From assembly GCF_013093415.1 (NCBI RefSeq), contig NZ_JABFBC010000003.1:1-64000 (forward strand): a stretch of DNA of 64,000 nt. Direction: 5' to 3'. This document shows positions 8,144-17,451 of this stretch, piece after piece. Positions within the stretch are counted from its first letter, which is position 1. Each line of letters begins with the position of its first letter. The stretch is from Halovulum dunhuangense. Its GTDB lineage: Bacteria; Pseudomonadota; Alphaproteobacteria; Rhodobacterales; Rhodobacteraceae. A model generated the notes under the pieces. That model made no database searches and was not told where the DNA came from. It saw only the letters and a list, made by a program, of their open reading frames with translations. The translations under genes and the position numbers were made by a program.

Positions 8144-8611
8144 TCAGAGCTTGTCGGCTTCAGTGGCGAAGATACGCTTCCAGTTGCTCTCTCCTCTGTC
8201 GATGACGCCAGCGGTATCCTTGAGGAAAAGCCCCTCATGTGCCGCGGGCGAGCTGTTCAGGTAGAGCTGACCATCAACGATCGCGAACAGGTCTGGCCGC
8301 GTGGGTACCTTCTTGCCTTTGCTGGCGCCCGCGGAACACCACCCGCCGTAGGCCGGGGCATATTTCGCGGGGTCGGCTGCAAAAAGATCGCGGTTAGCAG
8401 CGCTGGCAAACCGCCACTCCACACCCTGATAGATCGAAGTGAATTCAGCCGAACCGAGGGCGGGGCTGTTCTGGGTGTGGTATGCGACGACGTCATAGCC
8501 ACCCACGGCCGCTCCTTCAGCCAGAAAATGCTCATCCGCAGCATACGCAAGCGGTGCCGCCAATGAGAGAGCAAGGCCAAGTGCCAGGCGGGTTCCGGTC
8601 AGAAATTTCAT
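8144..8611 (-). CDS. Exported YHS-domain protein
   Basis: This 155-residue protein has an N-terminal signal peptide (basic start, hydrophobic core, cleavage after AYA). A YHS-like domain follows, with GGYDVVAYHTQ near residue 40, a YQGVEWRFASAANRDLF segment, and YGGWCSAG near residue 92. Family members are small exported proteins often found near metal-handling genes, possibly binding metal through the single Cys and His residues. An AGGAGA ribosome-binding site lies upstream of the ATG. The stop is reached shortly after SNWKRIF, the normal end of the family. Confidence 0.85.
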   Translation of the reverse strand: MKFLTGTRLALGLALSLAAPLAYAADEHFLAEGAAVGGYDVVAYHTQNSPALGSAEFTSIYQGVEWRFASAANRDLFAADPAKYAPAYGGWCSAGASKGKKVPTRPDLFAIVDGQLYLNSSPAAHEGLFLKDTAGVIDRGESNWKRIFATEADKL

Positions 8612-9251
8612 GGTCGTCTCCTGTTGGGTTTAACGAAGCAAGATTTCGGTCTCGCGGCTTTCCATTCGTTCAGGAGCGAGAGTTTGTTTCTGTGCACGAC
8701 TCGTGTTGACGCAACAGTGATTAAGACGTGCGCTCCATGCGTGTGGCTGGGCGCCCGGATGCCTCCCTTGCCGCATTCGCCCCAGGCAGATGCCTTGAAA
8801 AAAGAACGCGTGTCCCGCCCCGCGGCTGGGTATCGGATCAGCGGTTGCGCAAAGCCATCGCGCCCTGCATGGGCGTTCGTCCTGCACCGCCAGAGCGCGA
8901 CCAGCATTCGGACCTTGGCGGCGGCCGCAGACACGCCTTGGGCTTGTCAATCTGGCTTGTCTCGGGCAACGAGCGACCAGCGCGGTGGATGCCGCGCCCG
9001 GCGTCCCGTCTCACGGGACCGCACGCGCATGGACCATGGCGTCATCAGCCGGTCCCCGGACAAGGAGCGAGGCATAGTGGCAGCGGCAATCTTCGTGGCC
9101 CCGCTCGGGTTATCGCAGCATCTTCCTGCGCCGGTGTGAGCCGATGCGGAGCAGTCCGGAAAGGAAGCAAGAGCCCGCGGTTGCCGAACACGGCATGCGC
9201 AAACGGTCCGGGAAGGCACGCTCCCTCCGGGCGCCACTGATACGTATCCAT
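8612..9251. other. Intergenic region without supported genes
   Basis: About 640 bases separate the YHS gene from the conserved start of the HPP gene. Open frames exist on both strands but none has a ribosome-binding site, signal or recognisable motif. The upstream promoters of both genes presumably lie here. Confidence 0.5.
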
Positions 9252-10424
9252 ATGCGGCGCCTTCTGCGCAGCCTCGGCCCGGCAATGCCACGGCCAAACT
9301 GGCGCGAGGCACTGCGTTCCGGGCTTGGGGCGGGGCTTGCGCTGGGGCTGTGCGGGGCCATCCTGGTCCTGCTGGAGGCGTGGCATGGAGAGGCGGCGCG
9401 TTTCCTGCTGATCGCGCCCCTCGGGGCGACCGCGTTCCTGGTGTTCGCGGTGCCCAACTCGCCTCTCGCGCAGCCCTGGTCGGCCATCGTCGGGAACGCC
9501 GCGTCGGCCCTTGTCGCCATCGGCGTCACCGGCCTTGGTCTTGCCCCGGAGCTGTCGGCCGGTCTTGCCGTTCTCGCAGCCATGCTGAGCATGGCGGTGC
9601 TGCGGGCGATGCATCCGCCGGGGGCCGCGGTCGCGCTCGCCACCGTGCTGTCAACGCCCGCGGGGGTCACGCATGGGCTTGGCTTCGTGCTCTCGCCGGT
9701 GATGCTTGACACGGCGCTTCTGGTCGCGCTCGCGGTGCTCTACAACCGGGCGACCGGGCGGAAGTACCCGTTCCGCCAGCCGGCGGTGGCGGAACGGCAC
9801 GCAACGATGCGTGATGCGAACACACACCGCCTCGGGCTGTCGAGCGAGGACCTCGCAGCTGTCCTCGACCGCTTCAACTTGAGCGCCAATATCGGCGCCG
9901 AGGATTTCGGGCGCATCCTTGCCGCAGCCGAGGCCGAGGCGGCCCGGCGTCATTTCAAGGGGCTGACCTGTGGCGCGGTCATGTCGGGCGATGTGGTCAG
10001 CGTCACGCCCGATACCCGCGCCCGGCGGGTGGCGGACCTGTTCCGCAAGCACCGGTTCAAGACGCTTCCGGTCGTGGACACCGACGGCACGCTGCGCGGC
10101 ATCATCACCCAGAACGACCTGATCCAGCGGGCGCGTCTTGACGCGACAAGGGAGGGCAGGGGCTTTGCCGCGGCGATGACAAACCTCCTCGCCCCCGGAG
10201 GCGACCGCCGCCTGTGCGCGTGCGACATCATGACGACAGAGCTCTGCACGGTCCGACCGACCGACGGGATCGGCGTGCTGGTCCAGCTGCTGGCGGACGG
10301 GCGCGTGCAGGCGGCCCCCGTCGTCGAGGGATCGCGCCTTGCAGGCATCGTTACACGCTCGGACCTGGTGGCGGTCCTCGCGCGGCAGACGATCCTTGCG
10401 GGTGGTCTGCAGACAGCCGCCTGA
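9252..10424 (+). CDS. HPP-family membrane protein with two CBS domains
   Basis: The protein has 390 residues from the ATG chosen. An HPP domain of four helices covers residues 15-170, with the signature MHPPGAAVAL near residue 120. A linker follows and then two CBS domains (residues about 240-380) with CGAVMSGDVVSVTPDT and CDIMTTELCTVRPTD. HPP proteins include nitrite carriers of chloroplasts and cyanobacteria; the bacterial HPP-CBS substrate is not established. Upstream in-frame ATGs at 9144 and 9195 would add a basic extension without homology. No ribosome-binding site clearly decides the start. Confidence 0.8.
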   Translation: MRRLLRSLGPAMPRPNWREALRSGLGAGLALGLCGAILVLLEAWHGEAARFLLIAPLGATAFLVFAVPNSPLAQPWSAIVGNAASALVAIGVTGLGLAPELSAGLAVLAAMLSMAVLRAMHPPGAAVALATVLSTPAGVTHGLGFVLSPVMLDTALLVALAVLYNRATGRKYPFRQPAVAERHATMRDANTHRLGLSSEDLAAVLDRFNLSANIGAEDFGRILAAAEAEAARRHFKGLTCGAVMSGDVVSVTPDTRARRVADLFRKHRFKTLPVVDTDGTLRGIITQNDLIQRARLDATREGRGFAAAMTNLLAPGGDRRLCACDIMTTELCTVRPTDGIGVLVQLLADGRVQAAPVVEGSRLAGIVTRSDLVAVLARQTILAGGLQTAA

Positions 10425-10568
10425 GGTGGGGGCAGCGTATGCGGAAACGCTCGAGCTAGGTGGTCCGGTGCCGGACCGGGCAACGGATACGGTCGGCCGC
10501 TGGACCTTGCCCGGCAATGACGGGCGCTCCCCAGCCCCGTGTCTTAACGCCTGCGGCCGTATTGGTGC

Positions 10569-10682
10569 TCATGGCGCAGTGACCACCCGCACGAATTTGG
10601 TCGCCGGCTTTGTGAGGATCTCGGACGGGTTGCCGACCTGTTCGATGCGCCCCATCGACATCACGACAACGAGGTCGGCCAG
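10569..10682 (-). pseudogene. C-terminal scrap of an ABC transporter ATP-binding protein
   Basis: The minus strand encodes [20 protein letters not shown] followed by [13 protein letters not shown] and a stop at 10569-10571. This is the usual sequence after the H-loop of import-type ATPases (PotA/CysA/AfuC group). Everything upstream, including the Walker motifs, is missing because the sequence switches abruptly to an antiporter remnant on the other strand at about 10682. Confidence 0.7.
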
Positions 10683-11056
10683 TCAGTGGCGCGGTGACGC
10701 TTGCGCGCGACTTCGGCATCTCGGAGACGGTGATCGGGCTGACCATCGTGGCCGTCGGCACGTCGATGCCCGAATTTGTCACTTCGGTCGTTGCCGGGTT
10801 GCGGCGGCAGGGCGACGTGGCCTTCGGCAATATTGTCGGATCCAACATCTACAACATCCTCGGGATCGGCGGCGCGACGGCGCTGATCGCGCCCGGAGCC
10901 GTGCCGGTCGAGATCGTGAGCTTCGACAACCTGGTGATGATCGGCGTCTCGCTCGCGCTCGTGGCTTTTGCCTGGACCGGCTTTAGGATCGCGCGCTCGG
11001 AAGGCGCGGCGCTGCTGACCGGCTCTGGAATCTACCTGTTCGTACTCTGGCCCTGA
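10682..11056 (+). pseudogene. C-terminal half of a Ca2+/Na+ antiporter (CaCA/YrbG-like)
   Basis: About 124 residues remain. They include the alpha-repeat motif GLTIVAVGTSMPEFVTS and GNIVGSNIYNILGIGG, which are diagnostic of CaCA exchangers, and three terminal helices ending at a stop at 11054-11056. Full members have two alpha repeats and about 320 residues, so half the protein and the normal start are lost. A GTG at 10694 could still start translation but the product would lack one repeat. Confidence 0.75.
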
Positions 11057-12346
11057 TCAACTACGGCTTAGGTCCCCGGCGCGTTTCGTGGCCAGCAGCT
11101 TGTCGATGCGGCGGCCGTCGAGGTCCACCACCTCGATCCGCCAGGGACCCAGATCCAGATGGTCGCCCAAGTCGGGGAGGCGGCCCATCCGGTCGATCAC
11201 GAGCCCCGCCACCGTCTCGAAGTCACGATCCTCCTCGAGAGCCAGGCCGGTGCGGTCGGCGAACTCGTCGGCCGGCATCCAGCCCGCGACCAGCAGGCTG
11301 CCATCCTCGCGTGCGACAAGCCTCGGTTCGGCCTCCTCGCCTTCGGGGAACTCGCCGGCGATGGCCTGCAGAATGTCCATCGGCGTGATGATCCCCTCGA
11401 AATGCCCGTATTCGTCATAGACGAGCACCATGTGGGCCGGGGATTTCCGAAGCGTTTCCAGCACGTCGAGCGCGGCCATGCCGTCCTGTACCACCGGCGC
11501 CTCGATCATGACCTCGCGAACCCCCGGCGTGGCCGGGCCGGGATCGAGGAAGTCGCGCGACTTAAGCACACCCACGATGTTGTCCGCGCGGCCGTCGCGG
11601 ACCGGCAGGCGGGAATGCCCGGTTTCGCGGAAGCGGCGGATTACCGTGTAGGCGCTATCCTCGACATCGACCACCTCGACCTCGTGGCGCGGCACCATGA
11701 GGCCGCGCGCGGTGCGGTCCGCGATGCGCATGACACCGGCGATCATCTCGGTCTCCGCCTTCTCCATGACGCCGGCGGAATGCGCCTCGGAGAGCACCAG
11801 CTTCACCTCCTCGTCGGTCACCCCGCGATCCGCCCGGCCCGACTGGCCCAGAAGCGCAAGCACGGCCCGCCCGGAGCGGTCGAGCAGCCAGACGATCGGG
11901 GCCGCGACGATCGCGATCAGGTTCAGAAGCGGCGCGATCCGCACGGCGGCCGCCTCGGGGGCGCGCAGGGCGATCTGCTTGGGGACAAGCTCGCCGAACA
12001 CCAGCGCGAGATAGGTGATCGCGACGACCACGCCGCCCACGCCCAGGGTCTGCGCAAGCCCCGGGCTCATTCCCGCGCCCGCCAGCGCACCGGCAAGCCG
12101 GACGCCCAGCGTGGCGCCCGAAAAGGCGCCGGAGAGAACCCCCACAAGCGTGATGCCGATCTGTACGCTCGAGAGGAACCTTCCCGGATCGGCCGCAAGC
12201 CTCAGCGCAATGCCCGCGCTGCGGCTGCCATTGTCGGCGAGGACCTGCAGGCGGGCCGGCCGCGACGACACGATGGCAAGCTCGGACATGGCGAGCACAC
12301 CGTTCACCAGGGTCAGGGCAAGGACGATCAGGATCTCGAGAAGCAT
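11057..12346 (-). CDS. CNNM/CorC-HlyC family membrane protein
   Basis: This 429-residue protein has a DUF21 membrane domain (residues 1-190, about four helices, with FGELVPKQIAL near 125), a CBS pair (about 200-330, with MVPRHEVEVVD and YDEYGHFEGIITPMD), and a C-terminal CorC/HlyC domain with DFETVAGLVIDRMG. Relatives take part in magnesium or cobalt transport and are sometimes misnamed haemolysins. The ATG at 12346 opens directly into the first helix. An ExoD gene lies just upstream on the same strand, and the antiporter remnant ends against its stop. Confidence 0.88.
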   Translation of the reverse strand: MLLEILIVLALTLVNGVLAMSELAIVSSRPARLQVLADNGSRSAGIALRLAADPGRFLSSVQIGITLVGVLSGAFSGATLGVRLAGALAGAGMSPGLAQTLGVGGVVVAITYLALVFGELVPKQIALRAPEAAAVRIAPLLNLIAIVAAPIVWLLDRSGRAVLALLGQSGRADRGVTDEEVKLVLSEAHSAGVMEKAETEMIAGVMRIADRTARGLMVPRHEVEVVDVEDSAYTVIRRFRETGHSRLPVRDGRADNIVGVLKSRDFLDPGPATPGVREVMIEAPVVQDGMAALDVLETLRKSPAHMVLVYDEYGHFEGIITPMDILQAIAGEFPEGEEAEPRLVAREDGSLLVAGWMPADEFADRTGLALEEDRDFETVAGLVIDRMGRLPDLGDHLDLGPWRIEVVDLDGRRIDKLLATKRAGDLSRS

Positions 12347-12384
12347 GCGATTGTGTTCCGTGGTGAAGCCTGCGCCGCGGCGCG

Positions 12385-13068
12385 TCAGGCGAAAGCGTTG
12401 ACCAGCAGGTAGAGCGCGGACTTGACCAGAGCATAGACCACGCCCGCCACGATCAGAAGCGATGCAAGGCCCAGCAGCGTTCCCAGCGCGATCCACAGGC
12501 CGTCACGTTCGAGGATGCCCAGCGCGATCACGCAGATCGCAAGCGCGGGCAGGATGTTGCCGAAGGGGATCGGCAAGGTCAGGACCGCCGCGAGCACAAG
12601 GCACAGCGCGCCCAGGATATGTTCGGCCGGGTGGCCCACCAGCGGCGACCAGCGCGGTCGCAAAAGGCGCTCGGCCCGCGCGAGCCAGGGCCCGAGGCGT
12701 TCCACCATCTGGCCGAAACGCTCACGCGGGACCGAGCGCTCACCGATGAAGCGCGGCAGCCATGGTGTTCGATCGAGCATCATCTGGAGAGAGAGATAGA
12801 GCAGCGGAAGCCCCAGGACCCCCGAGGTGCCTGGCGGCATGGGAAGCACGTTCGGGACGGCGAAGAGCAGGATCAGCGCAGCACGCCCGCGCCCCTTGAG
12901 GATCCGGATCAGGTCGTTGACCGACACGTCGTCGCGCGCGGCGTCATGACCGATCTCGGCAAGGATCTCCGAAAGCCGCCGTCGGCCCTTGCGCGCCGTG
13001 CTGTTCTGTTGGTCGTCCTCATTCGTCGCCCCTTCTGGTCCGGGGCTGGGGTCGGGGTCCATGATCAT
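12385..13068 (-). CDS. exoD: ExoD-family membrane protein
   Basis: The protein has 227 residues. A charged N-terminal tail of about 30 residues precedes the ExoD domain, with LSEILAEIG, a GRGRAALILLFAVPNVLPMPPGTS segment typical of the family split across positions 60-83, then three to four helices and PFGNILPALAI near residue 170. ExoD was linked to exopolysaccharide synthesis and alkaline tolerance in rhizobia; its biochemical role is unknown. It is separated by 38 bases from the CNNM-like gene and may share its transcript. A second ATG two codons in is equally possible. Confidence 0.85.
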   Translation of the reverse strand: MIMDPDPSPGPEGATNEDDQQNSTARKGRRRLSEILAEIGHDAARDDVSVNDLIRILKGRGRAALILLFAVPNVLPMPPGTSGVLGLPLLYLSLQMMLDRTPWLPRFIGERSVPRERFGQMVERLGPWLARAERLLRPRWSPLVGHPAEHILGALCLVLAAVLTLPIPFGNILPALAICVIALGILERDGLWIALGTLLGLASLLIVAGVVYALVKSALYLLVNAFA

Positions 13069-13164
13069 CGCCCTTGCTGACAGGCAGGATGTAGGGGCTG
13101 GCCCCCTCCTGTGAAAGACCCGCCCCCCTGCCTCCGCTCCATTGGCGCGGGCAGGCAGGTGGGG

Positions 13165-13386
13165 TCATCCCTCCTGGCGCCCGTGCTCAGGCGCGACGCT
13201 GGCCTTGTGCGGCGGCTCGGCCTGCCGGGTCTTCCACAAAGAGAAGACGACGCCGGCGCCGAGGATGGCAAAGGTGATGCCCAGCGACCATTCGGGCGGG
13301 AACTTCTCCCAGCCCATCAGGTCGGCGATCCTGATCATGATCTGCGCGAGGAAAAGAGGCGTGGCGTAGTGCACCTGCCGGCAGGT
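13165..13386 (-). pseudogene. TerC-like C-terminal remnant
   Basis: The minus strand encodes a VHYATPLFLAQIMIRIADL helix followed by GWEKFPPEWSLGITFAILG and FSLWKTR, matching the last two segments of TerC-type membrane proteins (a P-x-x-x-SLG step then a final helix). The preceding bases switch to another frame (encoding WEWLDSIELEIATELARML) and no start or N-terminal half is found. I read it as a broken gene. The TerC assignment is from pattern only. Confidence 0.45.
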
Positions 13387-13696
13387 CCCCGGTCTTGGCG
13401 AAAGCGCGGAGCATGCGGGCAAGCTCGGTTGCGATCTCGAGTTCGATCGAGTCGAGCCATTCCCACGAGTTGAAAAAGAACACCGAAGCTCTCCGAAAGC
13501 ATAATCCAATCTGCCCCGCATCGGCCATCGGTGACAGTTGGTGGGCGGCCAGCAGTTCAACCATGCGCGGTGCGGCGGGAATTGACAGCGCACCCGTCTT
13601 GCGAAATTCTCTTCCCATGGGGATCCGCGATCTCCCCACGAGGCGACAGCCGAAGCTCGCGTTCCACCTCAACCTTGTTTCCAAGGAGGAACGCAG

Positions 13697-14533
13697 ATGC
13701 CTGCGCCCGACGCCATCCCTGCCGACAAGCTGGCCAAGCTGATTGGCACACCCCGTTGCCCGACCCTGCTCGATGTCCGCACCGAGGCGGCCCGCGCCGC
13801 TGATCCGCGGCGCGTTCCCACCGCCCGGCCGCTCAACGAGGCGGAGATCAGCCCCGATGCCTTGGCGCGCCTCGCGCTTGGCCTCAGCGGCCCGGTTGTC
13901 GTCATCTGCGCCGAAGGCCACAGGCGTAGTCAGGGCATCGCCGCCGTACTGCGGAATGCGCACATACCAGCCGAGTATCTGGAGGGTGGACAGGCCGCCT
14001 GGGATGCCGCGGGGCTCCCACTTCTCAATCCTGACAAGCTATCTGAACCCGACGCCGAGGGCCGGACGGTCTGGGTCACGCGCTCCCGACCCAAGATCGA
14101 CCGGATCGCCTGCCCCTGGCTGATCCGCCGTTTCGTCGACCCACGCGCGATATTCCTCTATGTTGCGCCAGCGGAAGTCGTCGGGGTGGCGGAGCTGTTC
14201 GGGGCGATGCCCTACGACATCGAGGAGGTGTTCTGGAGCCACCGCGGGGAGCTTTGCACCTTCGACACGATGCTGGCGGAATTCGGGCTCTCGATCCCGG
14301 CGCTCGATCGGCTGGCTTCCATCGTGCGTGGGGCGGACACGGCGCGCCTTGACCTTGCGCCTGAGGCTGCAGGGCTTCTCGCGGCCTCCCTCGGCTTGTC
14401 TCGAATGTACGCCGACGATCTCGAGCAGCTCGATGCCGGCATGGCGCTCTACGATGCGTTCTATCGCTGGGCGCGTGACGCCACGGACGAGACGCACAAC
14501 TGGCCGACCAACCGGCCGGGAGGCGCGCGATGA
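13697..14533 (+). CDS. chrB: Rhodanese-ChrB fusion protein, chromate resistance
   Basis: The protein has 278 residues and two parts. Residues 1-110 form a rhodanese domain with the loop CAEGHRRS (Cys71) and the closing EGGQAAWDAAGLPL. Residues 125-270 are the ChrB C-terminal domain, with VTRSRPKIDRIACPWLIRRF and a closing segment with NWPTNRP. ChrB proteins regulate or support chromate efflux. This rhodanese form lacks the DNA-binding ChrB N-terminus, so a sulfur-transfer or reductive role is more likely. An AAGGAGGAA ribosome-binding site precedes the ATG. The stop overlaps the chrA start by 4 bases. Confidence 0.88.
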   Translation: MPAPDAIPADKLAKLIGTPRCPTLLDVRTEAARAADPRRVPTARPLNEAEISPDALARLALGLSGPVVVICAEGHRRSQGIAAVLRNAHIPAEYLEGGQAAWDAAGLPLLNPDKLSEPDAEGRTVWVTRSRPKIDRIACPWLIRRFVDPRAIFLYVAPAEVVGVAELFGAMPYDIEEVFWSHRGELCTFDTMLAEFGLSIPALDRLASIVRGADTARLDLAPEAAGLLAASLGLSRMYADDLEQLDAGMALYDAFYRWARDATDETHNWPTNRPGGAR

Positions 14534-15945
14534 GAGATGCCTCACGGGCGACCCCGCAGGAGGATGCCACTGCGCGCGACTATCCGACGCTCGCCGAGGC
14601 TACGCGGGTCTGGGCGCGCGTGGCTCTGCTTTCCTTCGGCGGACCGGCCGGACAGATCGCGGTGATGCACCGCATCCTCGTCGAGGAGAAGCGCTGGCTC
14701 GGTGATGGCCGGTTCCTGCATGCGCTCAACTTCTGCATGCTGTTGCCCGGGCCCGAGGCGCAGCAACTCGCCGTCTATATCGGCTGGCTCCTGCACCGGA
14801 CCTGGGGCGGCGTGATCGCCGGCGTCCTGTTCGTCCTCCCCGGCGTTGTCGCCATCATGGCGCTGAGCTGGGTCTACGTGATCTTCGGCAATGTCGGCTT
14901 CGTTGCCGCATTCTTCTTCGGGCTCAAGGCCGCGGTGCTCGCCATCGTGCTGCAGGCGGTCTTTCGCGTCGGCCGCCGGGCGCTGAAGAACGACGCAATG
15001 CGCTTGATCGCCGCGCTGTCCTTCGCAGCGATCTTTGCCTTCGGCGCCCCGTTCCCGCTCATCGTGCTCGCCGCCGCCGTCATCGGGTTTCTCGGGGCGC
15101 GCACCGGGCTGCAGGCATTCGCCCCGGGTGGTGGCCACGGGTCGGTCGGCAATACCCATGTCGACGACTCCGAGACGCTCCTGGGGCCGGAAATGGCCGA
15201 GATGCCGGCGGCCGCGCGGCGCGGCGCGCTCGTGGCGGGGTGCGTGGCGCTGGCGCTCTGGCTCGCGCCTGTGGTGGTGCTGGTACTGGCGCTGGGGCCG
15301 GGCAACGTCTTCGCCGACATAGCCACCTTCTTCTCCAAGATGGCGGTGGTCACCTTCGGCGGTGCCTATGCCGTGCTGGCCTATGTGGCGCAGGAGGCCG
15401 TCGGTACCTACGGCTGGCTCGGGGCTGGCGAGATGCTCGACGGCCTCGGGATGGCCGAGACCACGCCCGGGCCGCTGATCATGGTGCTCCAGTTCGTCGG
15501 TTTCCTCGGCGCGTTCCGCGAGGCCGGCTGGCAAAGCACGCTCCTCGCCGGCACTTTCGGCGGCCTTCTTGCGACCTGGGTCACCTTCGCGCCCTGCTTT
15601 GCCTTCATCTTCCTCGGCGCGCCTTACATGGAGCGGCTGCGCGCGAACAGGTCCCTTTCCGCCGCGCTGACGTCGGTGACAGCATCGGTAGTCGGCGTGA
15701 TCCTCAACCTCGCGATCTGGTTCGCGATCCACGTCGTCTGGACCGACGTGCGCAGGATCGACACCGGGCCGCTCTCGCTCGAGCTTCCGGTCCTCGCTTC
15801 GATCGACTGGGCAGCGGCTGCATTGTCGGCACTCGCGCTCTTCGCGGTGTTCCGGCTGAGACTCGGCATGACGATCGTGCTGGGCGGGTCCGCCCTTGTT
15901 GGCCTCTTGCTTTATGGTTCGGGGATGACCTCGCTCTCCGGCTGA
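14530..15945 (+). CDS. chrA: Chromate efflux transporter
   Basis: This 471-residue protein belongs to the long two-domain CHR family, with two homologous halves of about six helices each. Half one has SFGGPAGQIAVMHR near residue 36 and LPGPEAQQLA near 75; half two has TFGGAYAVLAYV near 275 and TTPGPLIMVLQFVGF near 315. These FGG and PGP motifs are the family signature. It exports chromate with protons across the inner membrane. It is coupled to the rhodanese-ChrB gene by an ATGA overlap. A strong hairpin follows. Confidence 0.93.
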   Translation: MRDASRATPQEDATARDYPTLAEATRVWARVALLSFGGPAGQIAVMHRILVEEKRWLGDGRFLHALNFCMLLPGPEAQQLAVYIGWLLHRTWGGVIAGVLFVLPGVVAIMALSWVYVIFGNVGFVAAFFFGLKAAVLAIVLQAVFRVGRRALKNDAMRLIAALSFAAIFAFGAPFPLIVLAAAVIGFLGARTGLQAFAPGGGHGSVGNTHVDDSETLLGPEMAEMPAAARRGALVAGCVALALWLAPVVVLVLALGPGNVFADIATFFSKMAVVTFGGAYAVLAYVAQEAVGTYGWLGAGEMLDGLGMAETTPGPLIMVLQFVGFLGAFREAGWQSTLLAGTFGGLLATWVTFAPCFAFIFLGAPYMERLRANRSLSAALTSVTASVVGVILNLAIWFAIHVVWTDVRRIDTGPLSLELPVLASIDWAAAALSALALFAVFRLRLGMTIVLGGSALVGLLLYGSGMTSLSG

Positions 15946-15987
15946 TCCATGAAGCATCTCGGACAGCAGGGGTTTGCAGGCTGGGGA

Positions 15988-16015
15988 CCGTGCCCGCGGC
16001 TGGCCGCGGGCACGG
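15988..16015. terminator. Strong bidirectional hairpin
   Basis: A 12-bp perfect GC stem with a 4-base loop (arms 15988-15999 and 16004-16015) lies between the converging chrA gene and the anchor-protein gene. Confidence 0.75.
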
Positions 16016-16022
16016 GGGAGCT

Positions 16023-16658
16023 TCAGTACGTCTCTACGATTGCGCTGTATTCACCACGCAACTGGATCGTCATCGTGATCGGCGTGCTGTCCCGGTTGCG
16101 CCAGAACCACCCGTGATCGCCGGCAAAGGGCGCTTCGATGCTGCCTTCGCCGTCGGTCTTGCCGGCGCCACGTTCATAATCGACGGACTCGCCGCCGCTA
16201 TGGGCATGCAGGTCGAAGTTGACCCGCCCGCCTGTCGCCGTCCACGCGTAGTCGACAACATTTCCGGCTTCCATGGTCATCTTGATTTCGGCAGTGGCCC
16301 CGGGTTCGAGGACGAATGTCACCTCGTCCCGCCAGGCTTCCTGGGCGTGGGCCGTGCCGACGAACAGACCGATGACGGCGTCAAGAGCGCTAGAGGACTG
16401 TTCCTGGGCGCGTTGTTCGTCCAGCAGGCGATCCGCCTCGGCCTCTTCGGCAAGCTGAACCTTGATCTCGCCCATTTCCGTCAGGCCGAGCACGCGGCCG
16501 ACGCCGGTGGGGTCGATGGCATGTTCCGCGGGCAGGTATATGGTGACCAGGATCGCGACGGCGCCGATGCCGGCGATGATGCTGGAGCGGCGCAGTTGCG
16601 CCTTGGTCGGCAGATCTTCGAGCTTCGGTTTGGGTACGTTGTTCATGTCATTGTCCAT
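16023..16658 (-). CDS. Single-pass membrane anchor protein, nickel/cobalt locus
   Basis: This 211-residue protein starts with about 25 polar residues, then one helix (IIAGIGAVAILVTIYLP), a charged coil, and a short hydrophobic DAVIGLFVGTAHAQ segment that looks like an internal signal cleavage site. The C-terminal 110 residues form a beta-rich domain with VTFVLEPGATAEIKM and HAHSGGES. Similar 'transmembrane anchor' proteins sit beside HupE/UreJ-like genes in metal operons. The function is unknown. It lies 6 bases after the HupE-like gene, clearly in one operon. Confidence 0.75.
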   Translation of the reverse strand: MDNDMNNVPKPKLEDLPTKAQLRRSSIIAGIGAVAILVTIYLPAEHAIDPTGVGRVLGLTEMGEIKVQLAEEAEADRLLDEQRAQEQSSSALDAVIGLFVGTAHAQEAWRDEVTFVLEPGATAEIKMTMEAGNVVDYAWTATGGRVNFDLHAHSGGESVDYERGAGKTDGEGSIEAPFAGDHGWFWRNRDSTPITMTIQLRGEYSAIVETY

Positions 16659-16664
16659 TCTTGA

Positions 16665-17393
16665 TCAGGTTGAAGCGATGTAACCGGCGACCTGGTAGAC
16701 GGTCAGCCAGATGCCGAGGCCCATCATCACCAGGTTCGCGATCGTGGCCTGCCGCATGAAGTTCGGGTGGCGGCGCCAGTAGCCCATGACGATCAGGATC
16801 ACGGCGAGAGCGAGCAACTGGCCCACTTCGACGCCCACGTTGAAAGCCAGCAGGTTGGGCAGCAGGCCGTCCTGCGGGATTTCGTAGTCAAGGATCTTGG
16901 TCGCCAGGCCCGTGCCGTGAAACAGACCGAAGATCAGCGTGGCCGCCTTGGTATTGGGCTGGAATCCGAACCATTTCTGGTACGCGCCGAGGTTGTCGAG
17001 CGCCTTGTAGACCACCGACAGGCCGATGATCGCGTCGATGATATAGGCGTTGATGCCCCAGCCATACCAGACGCCCAGGAGCATCGTGACCGAGTGGCCG
17101 AGGGCGAAGAGGCTGACATAGATGCCGACGTCCTTCATCCTGTAGAGGAAGAAGACGACGCCGAGCAGGAACAGGATGTGATCGTAGCCGGTCACCATGT
17201 GCTTGGCGCCGAGATAGATGAAGGGGATGATCTTCACCCCCCAGATCTCCTGGATATAGCCCGCGTCACCCGCGGTGACGTTATGGGCGAGTGCCTGGCT
17301 GACGGTCAGCATGAAAGCCGCCAGCAGGATAAGGGTCAGCGTGGCCAACTGGCGTGGCGCCAGGGCTCGCAGGACCATTGAACTCAAGGTCAT
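16665..17393 (-). CDS. HupE/UreJ-2 family membrane protein
   Basis: This 242-residue protein has a signal-like first helix ending in ALAHN, then six to seven helices. The family motifs GYDHILFLLGVVFFL (near residue 68), ALGHSVTM (near 97) and GLFHGTGLA (near 157) place histidines inside helices. HupE and UreJ proteins carry Ni2+ or Co2+. The mature N-terminus begins with a His after predicted cleavage, as in the HupE group. It lies in an operon with a His-rich exported protein upstream and the anchor protein downstream. Direction of transport is not settled by sequence; the resistance context favours metal homeostasis. Confidence 0.82.
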   Translation of the reverse strand: MTLSSMVLRALAPRQLATLTLILLAAFMLTVSQALAHNVTAGDAGYIQEIWGVKIIPFIYLGAKHMVTGYDHILFLLGVVFFLYRMKDVGIYVSLFALGHSVTMLLGVWYGWGINAYIIDAIIGLSVVYKALDNLGAYQKWFGFQPNTKAATLIFGLFHGTGLATKILDYEIPQDGLLPNLLAFNVGVEVGQLLALAVILIVMGYWRRHPNFMRQATIANLVMMGLGIWLTVYQVAGYIAST

Positions 17394-17451
17394 GGATGGA
17401 TCTCCGTTGTGGTGTCGATTGATCGCTCAAGCCGCGGGAGCGCAGCGGCGA

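Noticed and set aside
14542-15957. 471-codon minus-strand frame opposite chrA
   Set aside because: It exactly mirrors chrA, is rich in Arg, Gly, Glu and His, and is a product of GC-rich codon bias.
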